Shown here piece by piece: positions 17,695 through 26,523 of a stretch of 35,660 nucleotides of DNA. This stretch comes from an uncultured Clostridia bacterium (GTDB lineage: Bacteria > Bacillota > Clostridia > Christensenellales > Aristaeellaceae), in NCBI GenBank assembly GCA_946527725.1, contig CAMMYM010000005.1, positions 1 through 35,660 on the forward strand, read 5' to 3'. The notes under the pieces are model-generated. The model searched no databases. It was not told where the DNA came from and worked only from the letters and a program-made list of their open reading frames with translations. The position numbers and the translations under genes were made by a program. Within the stretch, counting starts at the first letter, position 1. Each line of letters begins with the position of its first letter.

Positions 17695-18723
17695 TTACTT
17701 GACGTTTGCGGACGAGCGAACCTCGTTTTCAAACGTCTCACAGTTTGCTTTCTTGGTTTCTGCGGAGAGCACAGGATCAAAATCCATCAGGAAAATATCC
17801 TCGATGGGAATCATCTTGGGTTCCGGATGAACCGTCGTGTTCAGCGGATACTGGTTGAACTCACTGTAAGCCAGTGTCATGGCGGATTCGCCGATCAGCC
17901 AGTCGATAAATTTGTGGGCCGCTTCCTGCTCGTCCGCGGGACCGCCCTTGACCATTGCCGCCGCAGTCACGCCGTAACCTGCGCCTTCCTTCGGGTAGGA
18001 AACAACCAGCGGATATCCCTGGTCCACCACTGTCTGTGCATTATCGGAATAGCCGATGGCCACACCGACCTCCCCCAGGCCTGCGGAAGTAAAGGGCGCT
18101 GCGCCTGCCTTGGTGTAAACAAGCACGTTTTTATCCAGTGCCTTCAGGTACTTGAAGCCTTCTTCGGTGCCCAGGCGCTGTACAGTCTGGGACAGTACGG
18201 TATAGGCGGCTCCGGAGGTTGCCGGATGGGCTACACAGACTTCACCCTGATACTCGGGTTTCAGCAGGTCATCCCAGCTGGTCGGCGGTTCCAGGCCTTT
18301 TTCCTTAAGCCAGTCCGCATTGCTGCCAAAGCAGGTGACGATAATCTGCAGCGGAACATACATGCCGTTGGGATCAACAAAACGCTGGTCCATCTGGTCG
18401 ATGTTTGCCGGAACGTAGGGCTCCAGCAGGTCTTCAGCAGCCATAGCCATTGAAAGGTCATTGCCCATGCCGAATATCATGGCAACCTGGGGATTGTCCT
18501 TTTCGGCTGCCACCCGGGCCTGCATCTCACCGGCGCTGAGGCGGACATACTTGACTTCAATGCCGGTTTCCTGGGTGAACAGTTCCACCAGGCCGGCCAC
18601 TTCCGCCTCGACATAGCAGCTGTACATGGTAAACGAGTTCTTTTGTGTCACTTCGCTGTTTGCGGGAATGCATACCGCAAAGAGAAGGGCAAGGCAGAGG
18701 GTTAACGTGATGAGCTTTTTCAT
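17695..18723 (-). CDS. FbpA/AfuA-type ABC transporter substrate-binding protein
   Basis: Signal peptide; SFTMYSCYVEAEVAGLVELFTQETGIEVKYVRLSAGEMQARVAAEKDNPQ, typical of the Fe3+/sugar-phosphate/2-AEP SBP group; ATG 18723 after GGAGGAAAGG. Confidence 0.88.
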   Translation of the reverse strand: MKKLITLTLCLALLFAVCIPANSEVTQKNSFTMYSCYVEAEVAGLVELFTQETGIEVKYVRLSAGEMQARVAAEKDNPQVAMIFGMGNDLSMAMAAEDLLEPYVPANIDQMDQRFVDPNGMYVPLQIIVTCFGSNADWLKEKGLEPPTSWDDLLKPEYQGEVCVAHPATSGAAYTVLSQTVQRLGTEEGFKYLKALDKNVLVYTKAGAAPFTSAGLGEVGVAIGYSDNAQTVVDQGYPLVVSYPKEGAGYGVTAAAMVKGGPADEQEAAHKFIDWLIGESAMTLAYSEFNQYPLNTTVHPEPKMIPIEDIFLMDFDPVLSAETKKANCETFENEVRSSANVK

Positions 18724-18742
18724 TTTCCTTTCCTCCATTTTT

Positions 18743-19753
18743 TTACATTTTAATTGTACTTCCCCGTACAATTATCGACGTTCCGAGAAGAAGGTTTTCC
18801 GGATGGACTTGCCTGTTCTCAATGATATCCAGGAGCATCTGGGCTGCAGCACGCCCCATCTCCATACGGTTCAGGGACATGGTCGTCAGGTCAAACCACG
18901 GCAGGGAGGCATAGTCCATATCGTTGACGCCTGCAACGGAGATGTCCTGCGGAACAGCCAGCCCCTTCTCCCGCAGATACACCATTGCACCGATCGCCAG
19001 CTGATCTGTCGCGGCAAAAACCGCAGTCGTGTCCGGATATGCCGTGTGGATCTGCTGCATCGCCCGATAGCCGTTTTCCTTTGCCTGGTCCAGTTTGTTT
19101 GCCGGCAGGTCGATTTCCACATCCCTGGCTTCGATTCCGCGGATGCGGCAGAAATCCCGGTAAGCTTCCCTGCGGATTTCCCCGATCCCTGTCGGCAGCA
19201 CAATGTGGGCAATTTTCGTGTGGCCCAGGTCACTCAGGTACGTCATCATCTCCATAGTACCTTTGTAATGGTCATTGTCCACATAAGGTACTCCGCTGCT
19301 CTGCGGCGGTCTCCTGCGAAGCGCCACCACAGGAATGTGGATCCTTTGGAGCATGTTCAGCAGTTCTTCCGTCCACTCATCCGGCGTGATAATCAGGCCG
19401 TCAAACCGCATCTGCCGGGCCTGCTGCAGGAAACTCATCAGTTTTTCAGCGCTGCGTTCCATGTTTCCGTAAAAAATCTGGTAACCGTTCTCCTGCAGCA
19501 GTTTTTCAGCGCCGGCTGCGTTTTCGGAGAAAAATGGGTCCTTGATATCCGGAATCGTCAGCCCGATGAGCTTTGTGTCATTTTTGGACAGCATTCTTGC
19601 GGTGTTGCTCGGGACAAAATCCAGCTTCTCAATCGCTGCGAATACCTTGTTCGCCGTTTCTTCGCTGATATCCGTATAGCCGTTCAATACCCTCGACACG
19701 GTGGATACGGACACACCGCAGAATTTCGCCACATCTCTGATTGTTGCGCTCAC
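18743..19753 (-). CDS. LacI-family transcriptional regulator
   Basis: MSATIRDVAKFCGVSVSTVSRVLNGYTDISEETANKVFAAIEKLDFVPSNTARML; GTG start at 19753 after AAGGAG. Confidence 0.95.
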   Translation of the reverse strand: MSATIRDVAKFCGVSVSTVSRVLNGYTDISEETANKVFAAIEKLDFVPSNTARMLSKNDTKLIGLTIPDIKDPFFSENAAGAEKLLQENGYQIFYGNMERSAEKLMSFLQQARQMRFDGLIITPDEWTEELLNMLQRIHIPVVALRRRPPQSSGVPYVDNDHYKGTMEMMTYLSDLGHTKIAHIVLPTGIGEIRREAYRDFCRIRGIEARDVEIDLPANKLDQAKENGYRAMQQIHTAYPDTTAVFAATDQLAIGAMVYLREKGLAVPQDISVAGVNDMDYASLPWFDLTTMSLNRMEMGRAAAQMLLDIIENRQVHPENLLLGTSIIVRGSTIKM

Positions 19754-19769
19754 GGTATTCTCCTTTACT

Positions 19770-19819
19770 AAACCGGTTTCGGTAATTTGAGTATAAGCAA
19801 TATCCAGCAATTTTGTCAA
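19770..19819 (-). promoter_or_regulatory. Promoter and probable LacI-type operator of the regulator/transporter operon
   Basis: TTGACA (19819..19814), 18 bp, TATACT (19795..19790); palindrome AAACCGGTTT at 19770..19779 just downstream of the predicted start site. Confidence 0.75.
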
Positions 19820-20304
19820 TACTTATTTTTTTGAAAATCCATCTATCCCATGCAATCGTTTGCTTCTGTCGTTCGGAAAGTACATCCTGCATTCTATGAT
19901 TGTCACGTGCCATTAATAATTAACTAAACCGTTAAAGCTCTCCTTGCAGCCCGCATCCTGCCGCAAAGGGAATCTTTCAGATGTGAAAGTCCGGAGGGAT
20001 ATCCGGAAATGCATCCCCGGCAAGGATACGCGGCCGCAATACAAAGGGAAATGCGCAATGAAGCACAGGAGGAAACGGATATTCCCGTTCAGTTATCGGA
20101 CTTGGTGGCTGATATGGTAGCAGAAAGCCTGAGGCATATTCCTGAAGGTTATGACGGGAATCATCCCTGTGTGCAAAATGCAGGAAGCCGGATTGATGTG
20201 TTCGGGATATGGGTATCCGCCTCAGGCAACGGACACGGGTCCGGAATACAATCTGTCGCCTGAGGCCCGGTTTTCAGATTGCCGGCAAATAATGCTGGAA
20301 TGGA

Positions 20305-20973
20305 TTAACGTTTCCCGGTCTCCTGTTCCTTCCGGCCGTATCGTATCGGCTCAGCAGCCGTGCGCCGGAAAAGGGAGATCAGCGGCCCCATGAACAGGGC
20401 GGTAATCATTGTACCGGCTCCGATTTTGTCCGGACCGCCCAGGATCCAGCCCATGCCCACACACAGGAGATCCGTGGCAATGCGGATATATTTGAAATAC
20501 TTCTGTTTTGTACGTTCTGAAAGGGTCAGGGCTACAGCGTCGTAAGTGGAAACCCCAAGGTCGCCCGTAAAATAAAAAGCGGAGCCGAAGCACATCACCA
20601 CTACGCCGACGGCCAGCAGGGCAATACGCACCGGCAGGCTGGGCGCTGGAAAAATCTGCTGCATCAGCCGTTCGCTGAAGGTGGCAATATATCCCACCAG
20701 GAAGATGTTCATCACGGTTCCGAGGCCGATCTTGCTGCGGTTCCAGAAGAAGATCCCGGCCAGCATTGCCAGGTTGAGAATCATGTAGAATGTGCCGTAA
20801 TCCAGGCCCAGCCCTGCCTTTGCATGGCGGCCGAGGCTTTGGGCAAAGACCTGGAACGGATCAACCCCCATTCCGGAGTGGCTGAACAGTCCCACCGAAA
20901 ACGCGCAGACCGCCACACCGAACAGTGTCATCAGCATGCGGCGAAGTTCCTCGCCTTTCAGCCACTTTTTCAT
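20305..20973 (-). CDS. YczE/YyaS/YitT-like integral membrane protein
   Basis: RRMLMTLFGVAVCAFSVGLFSHSGMGVDPFQVFAQSL...LDYGTFYMILNLAM...ALTLSERTKQKYFKYIRIATDLLCVGMGWILGG. Confidence 0.82.
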   Translation of the reverse strand: MKKWLKGEELRRMLMTLFGVAVCAFSVGLFSHSGMGVDPFQVFAQSLGRHAKAGLGLDYGTFYMILNLAMLAGIFFWNRSKIGLGTVMNIFLVGYIATFSERLMQQIFPAPSLPVRIALLAVGVVVMCFGSAFYFTGDLGVSTYDAVALTLSERTKQKYFKYIRIATDLLCVGMGWILGGPDKIGAGTMITALFMGPLISLFRRTAAEPIRYGRKEQETGKR

Positions 20974-21427
20974 ATACTCTCTTCCTCCCTCCTTTGGATC
21001 GATCGCTGCAGCAATCCGGCCTATGGTACAGCGGGAAAAGCCGTTTGTCAAAGGCTTCGCATCAGTTCAATTGCGTTGAATGGATATTATTAACAGGCAG
21101 GATTTGCGCTGTCAGGTATGGAATGCACGCCCGGCAAATCCGAGCCAAGGGCAGCCCCAGCAGGAAGTCGGTTGCCGGGTTTTTCTAAAAACGGTACGAA
21201 ATGATTCAGGGCCAATAGCAAAAACGGAACTCCCGAATCTTCCCGGGCTCTCCCTTATGTATTTCTGTGGGACGGTTTGCCGGCCGGCGGCAGCATCCTC
21301 CCCGATCATCTTTTCTTCATAAACAGGGATTCACCAGGCAACAGCTTAAATATATCTCGTAATTTTCTCCTGCCGAAAAGCAGTACGCTTCCGGTTTGAT
21401 CGTCTTTGGGAATGTTTCCGTACTGTT

Positions 21428-23014
21428 TTATTTCCGGGACGGCAGTTCGTGGATATCATAAGTATCATAGTAAATCTGGTAAGCCATGTCTTTATCTCCG
21501 GAAAGCTCGATAAGTGCACCTGCCTGGAACATGACAGACAGACTGCCGGAAGATGCTTTGCAGGCTGCGTTGGACACAACCCGGACACGGTGTTCCGGAT
21601 CACCGGCACACAGGATTGACGCCGCCTCAAAGAGCAGTGTTCCCGTTGCAATGTGATAGTCGCTGGATACAATAGCCAGCCGGTGAACCTGCGGACATTT
21701 TTCCTCCAGCATATCCAGGGTATACATGGCATTCTGCGCGGTGGTCTGCGATACATCCTCCACCAGGATCCGGTTTGAGTTGACCCCGTTCGCAGTCAGC
21801 CACTCAGCCATCCTGCCGGCTTCCGTCGCGTCCTCGTTTTCTGCCGCCGTGCCGCCTCCTGTGCAAACAATCCAGGCATTCGGGTATTTCTCCGCGCTGT
21901 TCAGCACGACCCGGAGCCGTTCAACCAGCTCGTCACGCATGGACCCGTCCGGGTTCAGCTGGAATCCAAGCGCGACGATGCACAATTCATCTGTGTCCGG
22001 CAATCCGTCCGGAAGGACATCCTCATGAATCGTCATCCCGCTGTTGACTTCTTTCCACAGTGCCATAATCTGTTTCCATTTTGCTGCGTTTTCCGGGTTC
22101 AACGATTGAATCCGGGCAAAAAGATCCGCATTGCGTTCATCCGCTTCTTCACCGTATGCGCCGTAATTGACAATGATCTCCCGGGCTTGTTCCAGGCCGG
22201 ATTGCAGGAATGTCATCATATCGGCCAGCTGGAAGCCGGCAATCAGTGCGTCCGTATCCGCTTTGAAGGGTGCTGCCGCCTGACATGAAAAATTACCGGC
22301 GACATCAATGGAATACCCCTCAGTTTTCCGGATAAAGCCGGCAAGTGCCGCATACAGGAGACGGGCCCGTCGCTGATGGTAATCAGAAGTGACAAGGGTA
22401 ATTCCTTCAATCTTCTGTTCCTTCAGGATTTCAAAAGTATTCAGCGCATTGCTCACCGTATCCGTCGCCTGTTCATCGGTGAAAATGCGATCTGCATCGA
22501 TCCCGCACTGCGTCGTCAAATAATCCTTCATCATTCCGGCTTCGGTATGGTTTTCCGGATTGTTATCGCCTGTAGCACCGCCCGAGCAAACCAGGATGGC
22601 ATCCGGAAACGCCCGGGCTGCTGCTGCAGCCGCCTCGCACCGGGCTTTCAGCTCGTCAGTCATCTCGCCGTTCACAAGTTCAAAGCCAAGCACCACGAAG
22701 GCATGCTTTCCGGAAACCGGCAAATCTGCCGGATCGTCCCTGCCGTTCACCCAAATGCGGTAATCCGATGCCATGTAAAGCTTTTTCCATTCATCCGTGA
22801 TCAGGTCAGCCAGTTCATCATCCAGCACTTCAGTATCTTCGTCAATCAGTTGCAAAGCCCGCCGCGCATTCATCAGATCCGATATAAGCGTGTTCAGGTC
22901 AACGATCCGTTCCTCATCCTCCGGCTTCGAATCATGATCCGGCGGTTCTGCAAAAGCGGCACAGTTGGCAGCAATCAGGATGATGGTTAAAAGCAGAACA
23001 ATCGTTTTCTTCAT
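21428..23014 (-). CDS. Secreted protein with two tandem DUF218/YdcF-like domains
   Basis: Signal peptide MKKTIVLLLTIILIAANCAAFA; two copies of VVLGFEL../IVALGFQL.., CSGGATGDN/CTGGGTAAEN, TVSNALNT/TAQNAMYT, VTSDYHQRRARLL/VSSDYHIATGTLL. Confidence 0.85.
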   Translation of the reverse strand: MKKTIVLLLTIILIAANCAAFAEPPDHDSKPEDEERIVDLNTLISDLMNARRALQLIDEDTEVLDDELADLITDEWKKLYMASDYRIWVNGRDDPADLPVSGKHAFVVLGFELVNGEMTDELKARCEAAAAAARAFPDAILVCSGGATGDNNPENHTEAGMMKDYLTTQCGIDADRIFTDEQATDTVSNALNTFEILKEQKIEGITLVTSDYHQRRARLLYAALAGFIRKTEGYSIDVAGNFSCQAAAPFKADTDALIAGFQLADMMTFLQSGLEQAREIIVNYGAYGEEADERNADLFARIQSLNPENAAKWKQIMALWKEVNSGMTIHEDVLPDGLPDTDELCIVALGFQLNPDGSMRDELVERLRVVLNSAEKYPNAWIVCTGGGTAAENEDATEAGRMAEWLTANGVNSNRILVEDVSQTTAQNAMYTLDMLEEKCPQVHRLAIVSSDYHIATGTLLFEAASILCAGDPEHRVRVVSNAACKASSGSLSVMFQAGALIELSGDKDMAYQIYYDTYDIHELPSRK

Positions 23015-23185
23015 CCGGGGAACCCTCCTGTATCATATTTGACGTCCGCAAAACGTACGAATACTTTTTGGACCGGCATGCGGAAAAATGAATATGCTGG
23101 TTATTTGTTCTTCCCGGACCGGTTCATTTCCTGCTTCATCGTGGCCTCTCCCTTTCGGCTGCCGGCAAGCCCCTTTGCTGCACTG

Positions 23186-23214
23186 TTGAAAGCCGCATCG
23201 GCAAATGGTATAAT
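23186..23214 (+). promoter_or_regulatory. Sigma-A promoter of the SLC13-like transporter
   Basis: TTGAAA (23186..23191), 17 bp, TATAAT (23209..23214). Confidence 0.85.
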
Positions 23215-23220
23215 TCCTCC

Positions 23221-23355
23221 GTTTCATACCCCGCAGCTCGTGTATGGCAGTATGAAAGCAGAAGGGATTCCATGATTTTACGCAGGTTTTACATGCTCCC
23301 GCGATCCTGTCGCGGGTGTTTTCACGGAATCCGGCAACTGGAAAGGGATAACACC
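23221..23355 (+). ncRNA. Structured 5' leader, candidate riboswitch-like element
   Basis: Stem TTTCATAC/GTATGAAA (23222..23229 with 23250..23257); stem GGATTCC/GGAATCC (23265..23271 with 23326..23332) enclosing hairpin CCCGCGA-TCCTG-TCGCGGG (23298..23316); alternative GGTGTT/AACACC (23315..23320 with 23350..23355) spanning the SD. Confidence 0.5.
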
Positions 23356-24498
23356 ATGATGAAACGGGTTCTTTCTTTTTTGAAAAAGGAAATGATGCTG
23401 ACTTTGTCCCTGTTGGCTGCGCTGGCAGCGCTGATCATTACGCCCCCTTCGCCGCGGCTTCTTGAAGAAATCGATTGGCACACACTTGGGACGCTTCTGA
23501 TGATGCTCTGCGTTCTGGAGGGATTCAAGCAGGAAAACCTTCTCCGTCCGTTGGTCAGCCTTGCCGGCAACCTGAAGCGGATGACTGCCCTTTCCCTTTT
23601 CCTGATCTTCGGTGTTTTCTTTTCTTCCATGTTCGTAACAAACGATGTTTCACTGATTATCTTCGTCCCGGTGACGATCATGCTCTTCCGGGATGGCGGA
23701 AAAGAAAAATATATCCTGCCGGTGATCTCCATGGAAAACATCGCCGCGATCCGCGGATCGCTCCTGACGCCTTTCGGCAGTCCCCAGAATCTTTTCCTGT
23801 ATGGAAAAGCCGGCGTCAGTGCATGGCATTTCATGCTCCACATGCTGCCGCTGTGTGCGATGTCCGCTCTGCTCCTGGTCGCTTTTGTCTTTGTTCTTTT
23901 CCGGAAAAACCCGAAGGAAGGAATCGCTGCCTCTGCGGATCGGATGCCCTGGCCGGCAGAAGGAAGGATTCGCCGGATTGGCTATGTTTGCCTGTTTGTT
24001 CTGATCCTGGCTGTGATTGTTACCCGGACTGCGCTGTGGCCCTGGGCAGTCGCCGTCGTTCTGGCCGGGATGCTGCTCCTGGACCGGAAGATCCTCCTGA
24101 AAGTGGACTATGTGCTGTTGGTGACCTTCCTTTGCTTTTTTATCTTTTCCTCATCCGTCGCTGCCAATCCCGGGATTTCCGGTTTTCTGAAGAAAGCTGT
24201 TGCCGGAAATGAATACTGGTGGAGCATCGGAATCAGCCAGGTTATTTCCAACGTACCTGCTGCTATTGTGCTTTATCCGTTTACAGAAAACTTTTCAGGC
24301 CTGATCTACGGTGCGGATACTGCCGGGCTCTGTTCCCTGATCGGTTCCCTGGCTTCTGTGATCAATTACCGCATCTATGTACGGGAATACCCGGGCCGGG
24401 GAGGATCATTCATCAAAACCTTCACGCTTGTCAGCTGGGCGTTTTTCCTGATCGTAGTCATTCCCGGCTTTCTGCTGTCTGGCTGGCCTTTCTTCTGA
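23356..24498 (+). CDS. SLC13/ArsB/NhaD (ion transporter superfamily) permease
   Basis: About 10 hydrophobic segments; VTNDVSLIIFVPVTIMLF, LTPFGSPQNLFLYGKAGVSAWHF, ISQVISNVPAAIVLYPFTENF (duplicated ND/NVPA-type motifs). Confidence 0.85.
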   Translation: MMKRVLSFLKKEMMLTLSLLAALAALIITPPSPRLLEEIDWHTLGTLLMMLCVLEGFKQENLLRPLVSLAGNLKRMTALSLFLIFGVFFSSMFVTNDVSLIIFVPVTIMLFRDGGKEKYILPVISMENIAAIRGSLLTPFGSPQNLFLYGKAGVSAWHFMLHMLPLCAMSALLLVAFVFVLFRKNPKEGIAASADRMPWPAEGRIRRIGYVCLFVLILAVIVTRTALWPWAVAVVLAGMLLLDRKILLKVDYVLLVTFLCFFIFSSSVAANPGISGFLKKAVAGNEYWWSIGISQVISNVPAAIVLYPFTENFSGLIYGADTAGLCSLIGSLASVINYRIYVREYPGRGGSFIKTFTLVSWAFFLIVVIPGFLLSGWPFF

Positions 24499-24737
24499 TG
24501 TGCTGTCAGTTTGCCGCATGTGCCCCGTATCCATGCATGGAACATCCCGCTTACAGCAAATCAGGAGAAAAACAGGATTGCTTATTGTTTATCTTTAGTA
24601 TTCCTTGACAGAGGCTGTTTCGGAAGTCAGCCCGCGCTTTCTTCCATTTCTGTGCTTTTCATGGTATCATGTAAGCAGATGTGTTCCGGCATCCGGGATC
24701 CAATCAAAAATAAACAGCACGGAAGGAAACGGTTGCG

Positions 24738-26243
24738 ATGATTACCAACGACAAAGGCATTGTGGATTTAAAACACCAGGTTCTCCGGGAAGTCTGCCGC
24801 CTGGCATGGAACGGCGAGCTGACGCCTGACAACTGCGAACGGCTCATCCTGGAAATCATTCCCGGTCCGAAACCCCAGTACCGCTGCTGCATATATAAGG
24901 AACGGGAGATCGTCCGCGGGCGCATCCGCCTCGCGATGGGGCTGAATCCAGATGTAAACAAAACCTCCCGCAACGTGGTAGCCGTCATCCCGTCCGCTTG
25001 TGACGACTGTCCGATCCAGGATTACATGATCACGGACATCTGCCGTTTCTGCCTTGGAAAAGCGTGCCTGAATGCGTGCCGTTTCGGTGCCATCTCCCCG
25101 GGTGACACCCGCATGCATATTGACCCGGCAAAATGCAAATCCTGCGGTATGTGCGCAAAATCCTGCCCCTACGGCGCCATTGTCCATATGGAAAGGCCCT
25201 GTAAAAAAGCCTGCCCTGTCGGGGCCATCACCTATTCCGAAAACGGGATCTGCGAAATTGATGAGGAAAAATGCGTCCATTGCGGCCACTGCATTCATAA
25301 CTGCCCATTCGGGGCCATCGGATCCAAGATCTACGCCGTGGATATCATCCGCGAAATTCTGAGCGGGAAACGCGTTATCGCCATGTGCGCCCCTGCCACG
25401 GAAGGCCAGTTCGGAAAGGATGTTTCCATGGCCGCCCTCCGGGCTGCGCTGAAAAAGCTGGGCTTTGCCGATATGGTCGAGGTCGGTCTCGGTGGTGATA
25501 TGACGGCTGCCTATGAAGCGCTTGAATGGATCGAAGCCCGGAAAGAAGGCCGCAAAATGACCACGTCCTGCTGTCCTGCCTTCATTTCCATGCTTCGGCA
25601 TCATTTCCCGGAAGAATACATGAAATACAAATCAAACACGGTAAGCCCAATGGTTGCGGTTTCCAGGTACCTGAAGCATCTGGATCCGGACTGCGTAACC
25701 GTCTTTATCGGACCGTGCATCGCCAAGAAAGGGGAAACCCTGAACGAATTCATTGCCGACCGTCCGGATTATGCAATGACGTATGGCGAAATCGTCGCAA
25801 TGCTGGACTCGCGGGACATCGCCATTGAACCCGTTTCGGAAACCTATCAGGAAGCTTCGCTCTTCGGCAAGCAGTTTGCCGGCAGCGGCGGTGTGGCCGC
25901 GGCTGTCCTTGAGGTTATGAAGGAACTTGGCGAAGATCCGTCCGATATCCGTCTCCTGCAATGCTCCGGCGGTGAAGAATGCAAAAAGGCCATCATGCTG
26001 CTCAAAGCAGGAAAGCTGCAGGAGGATTTTGTGGAGGGAATGATGTGCTCAGGCGGCTGCATCGGCGGGCCTTCCAAGCACCAGGCGGAAGCACAGGTCC
26101 TGCGCGATCGGAAAGAACTCCTGGGCCGGGCTGACAGCCGCGGCATCCTGGAAAACCTGAAAGATTATCCCATGGACCGGTTTTCCATGTTCCGTGACGG
26201 GCACCTGGATCCTTCTGTCTCTCCTTTCAGGAAAAAGGACTGA
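24738..26243 (+). CDS. Monomeric [FeFe] hydrogenase, group-B-like
   Basis: Multiple CxxCxxC ferredoxin clusters; H-cluster motifs TSCCPAF, IGPCIAKKGE, EGMMCSGGCIGGPS. Confidence 0.88.
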   Translation: MITNDKGIVDLKHQVLREVCRLAWNGELTPDNCERLILEIIPGPKPQYRCCIYKEREIVRGRIRLAMGLNPDVNKTSRNVVAVIPSACDDCPIQDYMITDICRFCLGKACLNACRFGAISPGDTRMHIDPAKCKSCGMCAKSCPYGAIVHMERPCKKACPVGAITYSENGICEIDEEKCVHCGHCIHNCPFGAIGSKIYAVDIIREILSGKRVIAMCAPATEGQFGKDVSMAALRAALKKLGFADMVEVGLGGDMTAAYEALEWIEARKEGRKMTTSCCPAFISMLRHHFPEEYMKYKSNTVSPMVAVSRYLKHLDPDCVTVFIGPCIAKKGETLNEFIADRPDYAMTYGEIVAMLDSRDIAIEPVSETYQEASLFGKQFAGSGGVAAAVLEVMKELGEDPSDIRLLQCSGGEECKKAIMLLKAGKLQEDFVEGMMCSGGCIGGPSKHQAEAQVLRDRKELLGRADSRGILENLKDYPMDRFSMFRDGHLDPSVSPFRKKD

Positions 26244-26444
26244 GTTTTCCTGCTGTGCCTGTACGCCGGGACCGAAGCCTCCGGGAAATGCCTTCCCGGC
26301 GCGGTTTCCCGGCGTTTTCCCGCGATCCTGGAAATGTCCGCTCGATTAATGATGGATGTCAGCCGGAAAGTATGGTACTCGAAACGCAGGAGATCGCCGA
26401 GTCCCTCCTGGCGCTGCAGTAACCCGCATGCAACCCGGTCCCCG

Positions 26445-26474
26445 TCCCGCAGGAGCATTCCTGCGGGATTTTTT
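26445..26474 (+). terminator. Intrinsic terminator downstream of the hydrogenase
   Basis: TCCCGCAGGA-GCAT-TCCTGCGGGA followed by TTTTTT. Confidence 0.9.
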
Positions 26475-26523
26475 GTTTCACTAAAACCCCACGCTGGGCG
26501 TGGGGTTTTAGTGAAACAAAAAA
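26469..26523. terminator. Bidirectional terminator, 26-bp perfect inverted repeat
   Basis: TTTTTTGTTTCACTAAAACCCCACGC (26469..26494), loop TGG, exact complement 26498..26523. Confidence 0.92.

Noticed and set aside
14713-18723. Iron(III) uptake system
   Set aside because: Family similarity alone is not specific; linkage to an IMPase, sugar permeases and a LacI regulator makes a sugar/phosphate-ester substrate more plausible.
23272-23355. N-terminal extension MILRRFYMLPRSCRGCFHGIRQLERDNT of the SLC13-like ORF
   Set aside because: Unlike a membrane-protein N-terminus; ATG 23356 has an SD and the extension coincides with strong RNA structure, so it is treated as leader.
26340-26430. Short plus-strand peptide ...NDGCQPESMVLETQEIAESLLALQ*
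   Set aside because: Too short, no convincing SD; could be gene debris but there is no supporting evidence.
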